Of a stretch of DNA of 8,507 nt, positions 1 through 6,367 are shown in pieces (positions within the stretch are counted from its first letter, which is position 1; each line of letters opens with the position of its first letter). Under the pieces are notes generated by a model. The model ran no database searches, was not told the DNA's origin, and saw only the letters and a program-made list of their open reading frames with translations. Source of the stretch: Pseudomonadota bacterium (GTDB lineage: Bacteria; Pseudomonadota; Alphaproteobacteria; Rhizobiales; Xanthobacteraceae); the NCBI GenBank assembly GCA_023431725.1, contig JAEYVN010000267.1:1-8507 (forward strand), given 5' to 3'. A program made the translations under genes and the position numbers.

Positions 1-385
1 TGTTGAGATCCTTGCGCGCCAGCACGGCCGCGGTCTTGCCGACATATTCGATCTGCGCGATGCCGATCATGCCGCCCTTGTCGTGACCAAGGATCAGCGA
101 TTGCGCCGCATAAGTTCCGAGATCCACCTGGCGCGCCACCATCTGCTGCATGGTCAGGTTGCCCGACGGCACCGCGAATTCCCGGAATTTCAGGCCGCGC
201 TTTTCGAGCAGGCCCGAGCGCATGAGATAATAGGTCGGCATGCCCCAGATGTTCGTCTGGTAGCCCTGCCTCACCATCATGTCCTGGCCGGCGGATGGCG
301 AGATACCAAGCCCCGCTGCAACAAGACCGGCGCCGGTGCCGGCAAGATAGTGACGGCGGGTGAGCCCGTTCTTCTCACTTGTCAT
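1..385 (-). CDS. ABC transporter substrate-binding protein (NitT/TauT type), N-terminal part
   Basis: This is the periplasmic ligand-binding subunit of the importer encoded by the adjacent genes. Only the first 128 codons are in the window; the gene runs off the left edge. The start at 385 is supported by a Shine-Dalgarno GGGAGGA (397-391) five bases upstream. The N-terminus has a twin-arginine-type leader: T9-R10-R11-H-Y-L, then a small-residue hydrophobic stretch (AGTGAGLVAAGL) and a probable cleavage region around residues 26-30. The mature start resembles SsuA/TauA/NMT1-like proteins: an aromatic strand (YQTNIWGMPTYYLMRSGLLEKR), then a segment with a Q-Q-M-V-x-x-Q-V-D-L-G pattern and the 'A-V-L-A-R-K-D-L' strand. 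It is last in the order permease-permease-ATPase-binding protein, 41 bp after the ATPase stop. The ligand is unknown; the neighbouring aromatic-acid genes suggest an organic acid. Confidence 0.85.
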   Translation of the reverse strand, partial: MTSEKNGLTRRHYLAGTGAGLVAAGLGISPSAGQDMMVRQGYQTNIWGMPTYYLMRSGLLEKRGLKFREFAVPSGNLTMQQMVARQVDLGTYAAQSLILGHDKGGMIGIAQIEYVGKTAAVLARKDLN

Positions 386-426
386 GCTTATCCTCCCTGT
401 CGGGCTTTTTCGCCCTTATCGATGTG

Positions 427-1188
427 TCAGTTGTGGGCCTTGTCCTGTCCTAATTCACGCAAGAGGCGTTTCTGATAATCGAGGAATTCGACGCTGAGCG
501 GATCGCGCGGGCGTGGCAAATCGATCTTGATTTCCGATTTCACCGTGCCGGGATGCGGCGTCATGATGATCACGCGGTCGGCCAGATAGACCGCCTCGGA
601 CACGTTGTGGGTGACGTAGATCACCGTCTTCTTGGTTTCGTGCCAGACATCGGCAAGCAGACGCTGCATGTCATCGCGGGTCAGCGCGTCGAGTGCGGCG
701 AACGGCTCGTCCATCAGCAAAACAGCAGGATTGTAAGCGAGCGCCCGCGCGATGGCGACGCGCTGCTGCATGCCGCCGGACAGATGATGCGGATAGGAGG
801 CGACGAATTTCTCCAGCTTGACGAGACGCAATTGCTCGCGGGCGATCTTCTCGCGCTCCTCCTTGCCGACCCCCTTCATCTCGAGGCCGAATGCGACATT
901 GCCGAGAGCGGTGCGCCAGGGAAAGAGCTGCGCGAAATCCTGGAAGACAACGCCGCGGTCCATGCCGTGGCCGTTCACCGCCTTGCCGCTGATGCGGATT
1001 TCGCCGCCGCTCGGCGGAATGAAGCCGGCGATGATGTTCAGGAGCGTGGACTTGCCGCAGCCGCTCGGACCGACGAGGCACAGAAACTCCGACCGCTCGA
1101 TATCGAGCGAGACATCCTGCACGCCCTGCACACGCCCGGCCGGCGTGTCGTAACTCAGGGAGACGTCTCGAATTTCAATTTCAGACAT
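427..1188 (-). CDS. NitT/TauT-family ABC transporter ATP-binding protein
   Basis: This is the cytoplasmic ATPase subunit that powers the importer, of the SsuB/TauB/NrtD-like class. All nucleotide-binding motifs are intact. Numbered in the 253-residue form, they are Walker A GPSGCGKST at 40-48, the Q-loop glutamine at 83, the ABC signature LSGGMQQR at 136-143, Walker B LLMDEP at 157-162 with the catalytic Glu, a D-loop A-L-D, and the switch His in T-H-N at about 194. Its length is normal for the family. Two starts are possible. The ATG at 1200 adds four residues (MGEE) but has only a weak upstream ribosome site. The ATG at 1188 has GGGAGAGG just before it at good spacing, and its protein begins MSEIEIRDV as relatives do, so 1188 is preferred. 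The gene lies 39 bp after the permease stop, with a hairpin in between, in the same operon. Confidence 0.93.
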   Translation of the reverse strand: MSEIEIRDVSLSYDTPAGRVQGVQDVSLDIERSEFLCLVGPSGCGKSTLLNIIAGFIPPSGGEIRISGKAVNGHGMDRGVVFQDFAQLFPWRTALGNVAFGLEMKGVGKEEREKIAREQLRLVKLEKFVASYPHHLSGGMQQRVAIARALAYNPAVLLMDEPFAALDALTRDDMQRLLADVWHETKKTVIYVTHNVSEAVYLADRVIIMTPHPGTVKSEIKIDLPRPRDPLSVEFLDYQKRLLRELGQDKAHN

Positions 1189-1203
1189 TTCCTCTCCCAT
1201 TGA

Positions 1204-1229
1204 AAGGCCGCCTTGAATTGGCAGGCCTT
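1204..1229 (-). other. Intercistronic hairpin between permease and ATPase genes
   Basis: AAGGCC-GCC (1204-1212) pairs with GGC-A-GGCCTT (1220-1229): a nine-base-pair stem with one bulged base (1223) and a seven-base loop. It starts at the permease stop codon and ends just before the ATPase ribosome site. There is no U-run, so it is not a full terminator. It may stabilise mRNA, mark a processing point, or attenuate expression between permease and ATPase. Confidence 0.4.
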
Positions 1230-2019
1230 ATGTTTTCGCAGCCCGCACCATGCCCCATCGCATGACGGTGGCTTTTTCCACCGACCCGAACACCACCCGC
1301 TCGAACACAAAGCCGATGAAACCGATCACCGCGAGCGAGGCGAGCATCAGGTCAGCGTTCAAGAATTCCTTGGCGTCGAAAATCACCCAGCCGAGGCCGA
1401 AGTCGGACGCAGCGAGAAACTCCGCACCGATCACCGCAATCCAGGCACGCAGGAAGGCCTGGCGGATGCCGGTGATGATGAAGGGCGAGGCCGCCGGGAT
1501 CATCACCTTCCAGAACAGAGATTGCCCGCCCGCTCCCATCGCCCCGGCCGCGCGCAGCCAAAGCGGATTGACCGAGCGCACCCCGGACCAGGTGTTGAGC
1601 AGGATCGGGAAGGTCGAGGCATAGAAGACGATCAGGATCGCGACCGTATTGCCGAGACCGAACCACAGGATGAACACCGGCACCCAGGCCAGCGACGGGA
1701 TCGGCATCAACGCACTGGCCAGCGGCAGGCAGAAATTCTCCACCGGCTTGAAACGCGCCATCAGCACGCCGAGCGGCACGGCGACGATCGTGGCGAGCGT
1801 CATGCCGAACAGCACACGATAGAGCGTCGCGGCGGCATGCTGGATCATCGTGCCGTCGATCAGCGAGGCGTACAAAGTCGCGGCGACCTTCGACAATGGC
1901 GGCAGCAAGACGGCCGGGAAATAACCGCTGCGCGCCACGATCTCGTACAGCACAAGCACGCCGATGATGGACGTTGCGGCACGCCGCCATGACCTGATGC
2001 GGTCTGCGGTGAGCGTCAT
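1228..2019 (-). CDS. NitT/TauT-family ABC transporter permease (second permease)
   Basis: This is an inner-membrane subunit of the importer, 263 residues, of the SsuC/TauC class (BPD_transp_1). After a short basic N-terminus come a first membrane segment (about 16-30), the family hallmark 'YEIVARSGYFP..LLPPLSKV', several hydrophobic helices, and the cytoplasmic EAA-like loop (GVRSVNPLWLRAAGAMGA..., then a KVMIPAASPFIITG part) that docks on the ATPase. The C-terminus is VEKATVMRWGMVR. The start at 2019 overlaps the upstream permease stop as ATGA, a sign of translational coupling. The open frame extends far upstream without a stop, but that part lies inside the other permease in another frame and does not resemble protein of this family. 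It is clearly paralogous to the neighbouring permease: both share 'LILWFGLGN'-like, 'P-I-L/I-x-N-T-W-S/T-G-V' and 'RWGM-V/M-R' stretches. The pair probably forms a heterodimer. Confidence 0.92.
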   Translation of the reverse strand: MTLTADRIRSWRRAATSIIGVLVLYEIVARSGYFPAVLLPPLSKVAATLYASLIDGTMIQHAAATLYRVLFGMTLATIVAVPLGVLMARFKPVENFCLPLASALMPIPSLAWVPVFILWFGLGNTVAILIVFYASTFPILLNTWSGVRSVNPLWLRAAGAMGAGGQSLFWKVMIPAASPFIITGIRQAFLRAWIAVIGAEFLAASDFGLGWVIFDAKEFLNADLMLASLAVIGFIGFVFERVVFGSVEKATVMRWGMVRAAKT

Positions 2020-2840
2020 CGCATCATCCCCCAACGCACCAGCGTGTAATCTTCGAGTTTCTGGAAAACGAGCTTTTCCAGCGCGAGGCCGATAATGCCG
2101 ATCACGATCACGCCGGACAGCATCACATCGGTATTGAGGAACTCCCGCGCGCCGAAGATCAGCCAGCCAAGGCCCCACGACACGGCAGCGAGCATCTCGA
2201 CACCGACCAGAACGCGCCACGCTTGCGCAAGGCCAAGACGCAGCCCGGTGAGAATATACGGCAACGCGCCGGGCAGAATGACATGACGAAACAGCCGCCG
2301 GTCGTCGGCTCCCATTGCCTGTGCCGAGCGAAGCCAGATTTCCTTGACCGCCTTCACGCCGGTCCAGGTGTTGAAGATGATCGGAAAGGCCGACACAAAC
2401 GCAACGAGCAGAATGGCGGCAAAATTGCCAAGGCCGAACCACAGAAGGAAGAGCGGTGCATAGGCAATGCCGGGGATCGGCGCCAGGATAGCCACCAGCG
2501 GCAGGATGTAATCTTCGGCCCGCCGTGACCGTCCCATCACGATGCCGATCAGGACGCCGACAACCGCCGCCAATGCAAATCCGGCCGCGAGGCGCAGGAT
2601 GGTCTCAGCAGCGTGATGCGGCAAAATTCCTGCAGCGGTGAGCCGCCAGAATGTTTCGGCGATATCCTCCAGTGGCGGAAACAGCTTGCGCGGAAACATC
2701 CCGGATCGCGCCACGATCTCCCAGATGATACCGACAACAATGAACGGAAATGCATTGCGTGCAACAGCGCGCCACCATGGCTCAGCCGAGCCAATTCTGG
2801 CGGTTTCGCTCACGGATGCAGTGTGGACAGCATCAGTCAT
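2016..2840 (-). CDS. NitT/TauT-family ABC transporter permease (first permease)
   Basis: This is the first gene of the importer operon: a 274-residue inner-membrane permease of the SsuC/TauC class. It has a soluble N-terminus of about 28 residues, a first helix (NAFPFIVVGIIWEIVARSG), the 'FPPLEDIAETFWRL' segment, further hydrophobic helices, the EAA-like loop (GVKAVKEIWLRSAQAMGADD, then HVILPGALPYILTG), and the C-terminal 'LEDYTLVRWGMMR'. The ATG at 2840 is not preceded by a clear Shine-Dalgarno sequence, so the true start is less certain. The residues before the first helix are poorly conserved in the family and do not help. A possible promoter lies 65-93 bp upstream. Its stop overlaps the start of the second permease by four bases. 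Confidence 0.92.
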   Translation of the reverse strand: MTDAVHTASVSETARIGSAEPWWRAVARNAFPFIVVGIIWEIVARSGMFPRKLFPPLEDIAETFWRLTAAGILPHHAAETILRLAAGFALAAVVGVLIGIVMGRSRRAEDYILPLVAILAPIPGIAYAPLFLLWFGLGNFAAILLVAFVSAFPIIFNTWTGVKAVKEIWLRSAQAMGADDRRLFRHVILPGALPYILTGLRLGLAQAWRVLVGVEMLAAVSWGLGWLIFGAREFLNTDVMLSGVIVIGIIGLALEKLVFQKLEDYTLVRWGMMR

Positions 2841-2904
2841 GGCGATCAGGCGTTTCCACGATCCGGCTTTGTGGCTGCTCTATCGGCACGCCGGATCGGC
2901 AGTG

Positions 2905-2933
2905 AGGATATTCAGCAATCCATCAGGCGACAA
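2905..2933 (-). promoter_or_regulatory. Candidate sigma70-type promoter for the importer operon
   Basis: Read on the minus strand, TTGTCG (2933-2928) is followed after 17 bases by TATCCT (2910-2905); each box matches four of six consensus positions. Transcription would begin near 2898, giving a leader of about 58 nt before the permease ATG at 2840. The match is moderate and was found by eye. Confidence 0.35.
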
Positions 2934-2949
2934 CCACTTGAATCGCCTG
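2924..2949. promoter_or_regulatory. Inverted repeat overlapping the importer -35 box
   Basis: CAGGCGA (2924-2930) and TCGCCTG (2943-2949) are perfect inverted 7-mers separated by 12 bp. The left arm covers most of the candidate -35 box, a typical placement for an operator. It does not resemble a Crp site, so another regulator would be implied. The spacing would also allow a small mRNA hairpin if transcription starts further upstream. Confidence 0.35.
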
Positions 2950-3060
2950 CGGCAATATTTCTGTTTGCCTCGCATGATCATGAGGCGCGCCCGCGATGCG
3001 ACATCGTGAAATTCACACCGCTTTCAACACCGTCGATCGGGAGGGAATTGAAACCTATCC

Positions 3061-3083
3061 GCACCGCCCAACAAAGGCGGTGC
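3061..3083. other. Strong perfect hairpin in the divergent region
   Basis: GCACCGCC (3061-3068) and GGCGGTGC (3076-3083) form a perfect 8-bp GC-rich stem with a 7-base loop (CAACAAA). No U-run follows directly on either strand, though a T-run lies 27 bases downstream on the plus strand (3110-3116). It could be part of the regulator's 5' leader, an operator, or a weak block to divergent read-through. Confidence 0.4.
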
Positions 3084-3248
3084 AGAGCGGGAGCAACCTC
3101 GCAACCTCATTTTTTTGCATAGCGGCAGTGCACGCTCAGCCCACCTTTCGAGACTTACACCGTCGCAAAACGATCGCCATGTTCCTGCGCATGGCGCGCC
3201 CGGTTTCAAGGAGCGCGCGACAATGTCTTGATTTGGGTTTCGATAACG

Positions 3249-4064
3249 ATGACTGCGCTGAACACGCCTGCGACTGCGCCTTCCCGGGTTGATACGCCAC
3301 ACCCGCATCCGGCGAATTCAACAACCAGCTCCCGATCTCACCGGCACAATGAAACATTGGCCAAATTCGACCTGTTTCGTTCGCTGAGTCCCCAGGCCAT
3401 TTCCGAGCTTGATACGCAATGTATCTGGCGCAAATATTCCGCCAATGAATGGATCGCGGAATATCATGAAGACGGTAGTGACGTCTTTTTCCTTCAGAGC
3501 GGCATTGTTCGTCTCAAAATTCCATCCACCGTCGGCCGTGAGGTATTGTTTCATGACCTCTCCGCGGGCAGCTATTTCGGCGAAGTGGACGCCATTGACG
3601 GAAAGCCCCGCGCCATCGGCATTCAAGCCCAGACCGATGTCGTGATTGCGCGGATGCCGCGCACCGTATTTCGCGCGACGATGCTCCGTTATCCTGATGC
3701 CGCCGATCAGATGTTGCGACGCCTGACAGGCATCATCCGCTCGCTGACAAACCGTGTCCGCGAGTTTTCGACGCTTGACGTCAAATACCGTGTCTATGCC
3801 GAGCTGCTGCGGCTCTCGCAGCCGAGGCCCGGCAAGACGGATCAAGCCGCAATCTCCCCACCCCCGGTCCAGGCAGCGATCGCCGCACGTGTCAGCACGC
3901 GGCGCGAGACAGTTGCTCGCGAGATGAAGGCGCTGGAGCGTGACGGCTTGATCGAACGCAAGCGCGGTGTATTGGTGCTGACCGATACGAAGCGTCTGCA
4001 ATGCATGATCAAATGCGCTGCGGATTGCGATGGTGCCGAATTTAACGCGACTTTCTTTGAATGA
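3249..4064 (+). CDS. Crp/Fnr-family transcriptional regulator
   Basis: This 271-residue DNA-binding regulator has a cyclic-nucleotide-type effector domain. An unusual Pro/Ser/His-rich tail (residues 1-35) is followed by the beta-roll (about 36-150), with the phosphate-binding stretch 'GSYFGEVDAIDGKPRAIGI' (G111, E112, R121), a long dimer helix (about 150-175), and a winged helix-turn-helix (about 207-245). Aligned by eye with E. coli CRP, the recognition helix keeps R219-E220-T-V-x-R224, matching CRP R180, E181 and R185, which read TGTGA half-sites. In the nucleotide pocket E72 and R82 are kept, but S83 becomes A122 and T127 becomes Leu, so cAMP binding is uncertain. There are no Fnr-type N-terminal cysteines; three cysteines near the C-terminus (252, 256, 260) are unexplained. 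An in-frame TTG at 3228 would add seven residues, but neither start has an ideally spaced ribosome site. It is divergent from the importer and convergent with the small exported gene. Confidence 0.9.
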   Translation: MTALNTPATAPSRVDTPHPHPANSTTSSRSHRHNETLAKFDLFRSLSPQAISELDTQCIWRKYSANEWIAEYHEDGSDVFFLQSGIVRLKIPSTVGREVLFHDLSAGSYFGEVDAIDGKPRAIGIQAQTDVVIARMPRTVFRATMLRYPDAADQMLRRLTGIIRSLTNRVREFSTLDVKYRVYAELLRLSQPRPGKTDQAAISPPPVQAAIAARVSTRRETVAREMKALERDGLIERKRGVLVLTDTKRLQCMIKCAADCDGAEFNATFFE

Positions 4065-4068
4065 GATA

Positions 4069-4099
4069 TCGAATGACCGGCCGAGAGCCGATCATTCGA
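4069..4099. terminator. Hairpin terminator between convergent genes
   Basis: TCGAATGA (4069-4076) pairs with TCATTCGA (4092-4099). After one C-A mismatch an inner stem CGGC/GCCG closes a five-base loop (4082-4086). It lies in the 58-bp gap between the convergent regulator and small exported gene. U-runs are lacking on both sides, so it is probably a bidirectional, non-canonical terminator or 3'-end stabiliser. Confidence 0.5.
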
Positions 4100-4122
4100 A
4101 TTCGTCACAATTACATCTCAGT

Positions 4123-4377
4123 TCAGTTGTGCACGTCACGACGCAGCATCAGACGGACATTGGGATCCGGATCCTGCCCCTGATACTTTCCCCACTCATA
4201 GACTTCGGAAGAGCGAGCCGCGCCATTCGTGTGGCGCGCGGTCGCTTGCGCACGCGACGCTGCAGCCGGGCTGCTGATGCGATGCTGGTCGTGGCGGGTG
4301 TGAGTTTGGGCGTAGGATGCGCCCGTCGATCCCGCGATCATCGCTACCGCCAGAATGGCTGCCGATACTTTCGTCAT
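4123..4377 (-). CDS. Small exported protein of unknown function
   Basis: This is an 84-residue secreted or periplasmic protein. It has a clear Sec signal peptide (MTKVSAAILAVAMIAGSTGASYAQ, described here by its parts): Lys at 3, a hydrophobic core at 5-15, and an A-x-A-type site S-Y-A before Q24. The mature part is about 60 residues. It is Ala/His/Arg-rich at first and ends with YEWGKYQGQDPDPNVRLMLR, where 'Y-x-G-x-D-P-D-P-x-x-R' looks like the conserved core of small rhizobial exported proteins as I recall them. The function is unknown. The ATG at 4377 is seven bases from GGAG; a GTG at 4380 is the alternative. A Crp-type palindrome centred about 75 bp upstream suggests control by the neighbouring regulator. 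The gene is convergent with that regulator and followed by the shared hairpin. Confidence 0.75.
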   Translation of the reverse strand: MTKVSAAILAVAMIAGSTGASYAQTHTRHDQHRISSPAAASRAQATARHTNGAARSSEVYEWGKYQGQDPDPNVRLMLRRDVHN

Positions 4378-4441
4378 CACATTTCTCCATTGCGATGGCT
4401 TTTCGCCGATGTAACGGAGTTAGGGATTTCGAGCGTTCTGC

Positions 4442-4461
4442 GGTGTGCGAAATATCACACC
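4442..4461. promoter_or_regulatory. Crp-type operator upstream of the small exported gene
   Basis: GGTGTGCGAAATATCACACC is a perfect 6-bp inverted repeat (GGTGTG/CACACC) with an 8-bp centre. Its core TGTGC-N6-TCACA (4444-4459) differs from the CRP consensus TGTGA-N6-TCACA at one base. A minus-strand TTGACG (4468-4463) lies directly beside it. Activation from about -41.5 would place the start near 4410, where only weak -10 candidates are visible (4421-4416, 4414-4409). Confidence 0.6.
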
Positions 4462-4608
4462 CCGTCAATCACGGACGCGTGCGACATAAGCGTGAGAAAC
4501 TTCCTACTGCTGCGCCAGCGCAAAGACCACAATCCTGCTCTGCGGCGACCCGGCTCAAGATGGATTTCCTCCATCCCCGCAGGCTGTCGTTGATCACAAA
4601 GCCAACGG

Positions 4609-6222
4609 CTATTGCGCAGGCTCATTTCGGAGCGCGCTTCGCTGAATTTTTCCAGTGATGGTCTTAGGCAGCGAAGCCACGAAATCGATCGAGCGCGGAT
4701 ATTTGTAAGGCGCGATCTGCGACTTCACGAGGTCCTGCAACTCCCGCCGCATGGCATCGTCCGTCTGCGCGCCGTCGCGCATGACAACATAGGCGGCAAC
4801 GATCTGCCCGCGCTCCTCATTCGGCAGGCCGACCACCGCGCATTCGGCAATCAGCGGGTGTTGCAGCAGGATGCCTTCCACTTCGGCACCGGAAATATTG
4901 TAGCCGGCACTGATGATCATGTCGTCGGTTCGTGCGTGGTACCAGAGGTTGCCCTCTTCATCCGCCTCGAAGGCATCGCCGGTGAGATTCCAGCCGTCGC
5001 GTACATATTTGGTCTGGCGGTCGGGATCATCGAAATAGCGGCACCCTGTCGGCCCACGGACCGCCAACCGTCCGACCTGCCCGGCCGGGAGAGGCTTCAT
5101 GTCGTCATCAACAACCATGGCCCGATAGCTGCCGAACGGCTGCCCGACCGAGCCTGGAATGCGATGCGTCTCGTTATTGGCGACGAAGGCATGCAGCATC
5201 TCGGTCGAACCGATGCTGTTGACGAGCCGTGTCCCGGTCGCGCGGTACCAGCCTTCAAAAACCGCAACCGGCATATGTTCACCGGAGGAGATGCAGGTCT
5301 TCAGGCTGGACACATCATACCCGGCAGCCAGCGGCGTCATGCTTCGATAGAGCGTCGGCACGGTGAAAAGGCGCGTAACGCCTTCGCGCTCGATCGCCGA
5401 CAACATGGCTTCGGGTGTCGGCTTCTCCAGCATGACGGCGGATGCGCCATACCGCAGCGGAAACACCAGCATGGCGCCAAGCCCGAACGTGAAGGCGAAA
5501 GGGGCCGAACCGAGGAAGACATCATCCGGTGCCGGCTTCAGGACATGCCGGGGCAAGCCATCGGCGATCGCCAGCACGTCACGATGAAAATGCACCGTCG
5601 CCTTTGATTGCCCGGTCGTGCCCGATGTGAAGGCAATCAGGGCAACATCGTCATGCGAAGGGATGACGTTGTCGAAGTCGCCGCTCTGGCGCGCCATGCG
5701 CGCTTCCAGGCCGTCAGCGGCCTCAGTATGAAAATGAACGGTCTTGAGGTCGCAAGAAGCAGCCTGTTCCAGTTCTTCAGCGAGCGATGCGTCGCAGAAG
5801 GCGAACTGCACCTTCGCCTTGCCGAGCATGTAGGACAATTCCTGAGCGCGCAGCAGCGGCATGGTGGCGACCGCAACGCCTCCGGCCTTCAGTACACCCA
5901 GCCAGCAGGCGGCCTTCATCGCATTATTGGCGGACCGGAGCAGCACCCGGTTCCCCGGCACCAGACCAAGATCGTTGACCAGGACCGCAGCGATACGGTT
6001 CGCCTTATCCAGCAGTTCCTCATAGGTCCAACTGGCGGCCAGGGTCCGGATGGCAAGGCGTGGACCAAAGCCGGCGCTCACCGCGTTATCGAGCAGTTCC
6101 ACGGCGGCATTGAACCGTTTCGGGTAACTGAGCGCTTCGAGCCCCTCAAAAGTCGGCCAGAGAGCGAAGGGCGGCAAGCCGTCGCGTGCAAAGGTGTCAG
6201 GATAAACGCTTGGGTCGAGCAT
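4609..6222 (-). CDS. Benzoate/2-aminobenzoate-CoA ligase family protein
   Basis: This 537-residue acyl-adenylate-forming enzyme activates a carboxylic acid with ATP and joins it to CoA in the cytoplasm. The ANL-superfamily motifs are intact: the phosphate loop TSGTTGQSK (199-207), the A5 motif IGSTEMLHAF (337-346), W-N-L-T-G-D (411-416), the hinge region R431-T-D-D-M-I-I-S-A-G-Y-N-I-S-G, and the catalytic lysine K525 in PKTITGKIQR. The 'GSTEML' motif, the 'RGPTGCRYF' stretch and the ending 'YKYPR..DFV..LPKT.TGKIQR' are typical of aryl-CoA ligases of the benzoate and 2-aminobenzoate type, so an aromatic acid is the best guess. The substrate cannot be fixed from sequence. The ribosome site before the ATG at 6222 is weak. 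The gene is divergent from the OYE-like gene, with which it shares a 145-bp promoter region. Confidence 0.9.
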   Translation of the reverse strand: MLDPSVYPDTFARDGLPPFALWPTFEGLEALSYPKRFNAAVELLDNAVSAGFGPRLAIRTLAASWTYEELLDKANRIAAVLVNDLGLVPGNRVLLRSANNAMKAACWLGVLKAGGVAVATMPLLRAQELSYMLGKAKVQFAFCDASLAEELEQAASCDLKTVHFHTEAADGLEARMARQSGDFDNVIPSHDDVALIAFTSGTTGQSKATVHFHRDVLAIADGLPRHVLKPAPDDVFLGSAPFAFTFGLGAMLVFPLRYGASAVMLEKPTPEAMLSAIEREGVTRLFTVPTLYRSMTPLAAGYDVSSLKTCISSGEHMPVAVFEGWYRATGTRLVNSIGSTEMLHAFVANNETHRIPGSVGQPFGSYRAMVVDDDMKPLPAGQVGRLAVRGPTGCRYFDDPDRQTKYVRDGWNLTGDAFEADEEGNLWYHARTDDMIISAGYNISGAEVEGILLQHPLIAECAVVGLPNEERGQIVAAYVVMRDGAQTDDAMRRELQDLVKSQIAPYKYPRSIDFVASLPKTITGKIQRSALRNEPAQ

Positions 6223-6367
6223 TCGATTTGCCAGGAAGGAGAAGGAGCCAACCTATCCGCCCGCGGCGCAATATGACAACCCGTCATGCGGCATCCCCGG
6301 ATTGACGCCCCTGTTCCACCCGCATAGATCGGCGGGACACCGGCATCTTTTAAAGTGAGTAAAGTCA
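6223..6367. promoter_or_regulatory. Divergent promoter region of ligase and OYE-like genes
   Basis: This 145-bp region must drive both genes. It contains a 5-bp inverted repeat ATGAC-N5-GTCAT (6273-6287). The left arm overlaps a minus-strand TTGTCA (6279-6274), which is followed after 16 bases by GATAGG (6257-6252), a weak ligase promoter candidate. A plus-strand TTGACG (6302-6307) with a poor -10 (TAGATC, 6325-6330) could serve the other gene. A purine-rich plus-strand run (6232-6246) has no gene behind it. Confidence 0.35.

Larger units (their letters stand above)
2841..3248. other. Divergent intergenic region between importer operon and crp-like gene
   Basis: There are about 400 bp with no convincing gene. 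The open frames here (for example 3024-3308 minus, and the plus-strand frames reaching 3122 and 3292) have arginine-, serine- or cysteine-rich translations without recognisable domains. The stretch holds a candidate importer promoter (2905-2933, minus), a 7-bp inverted repeat over its -35 box (2924-2949), a 10-bp palindrome CATGATCATG (2973-2982) with partly paired flanks, an odd palindrome GTGAAATTCAC (3006-3016), and a strong hairpin (3061-3083). A T-run (3110-3116) and an AAGGAG ribosome-site-like sequence (3208-3213) precede the regulator. No clear plus-strand promoter was identified. Confidence 0.6.

Noticed and set aside
402..415. GGGC/GCCC hairpin between ATPase and binding-protein genes
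   Set aside because: The stem is only four base pairs and lacks a U-run on the transcribed strand; it is too weak to call a terminator.
83..475. Plus-strand 130-codon frame over the binding-protein start
   Set aside because: It is antisense to the Tat-leader binding protein, which has a strong ribosome site; no domain is seen.
553..1203. Plus-strand 216-codon frame antisense to the ATPase
   Set aside because: All ABC motifs are intact on the minus strand; the antisense product is a composition artefact.
2020..2442. N-terminal extension of the second permease (open frame up to 2442)
   Set aside because: It lies entirely inside the first permease in another frame and is not membrane-protein-like; the ATGA overlap at 2016-2019 marks the real start.
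3024..3308. Minus-strand 94-codon frame in the divergent region
   Set aside because: The translation is Arg/Cys-rich without a domain, overlaps the regulator's start and has no ribosome site.
4559..4575. GATGGA/TCCATC hairpin downstream of the ligase
   Set aside because: A six-pair stem without a following U-run; it could be a chance repeat, and no terminator can be claimed.
4317..4658. Plus-strand and minus-strand frames across 4196-4658
   Set aside because: They have no domain, overlap the ends of better-supported genes, and cross the Crp-type operator and intergenic region.
4612..6276. Two long plus-strand frames (4612-5607, 5608-6276) antisense to the ligase
   Set aside because: They mirror the ligase codon pattern and give His/Arg/Gly-rich translations with no domain; the ligase motifs are complete.
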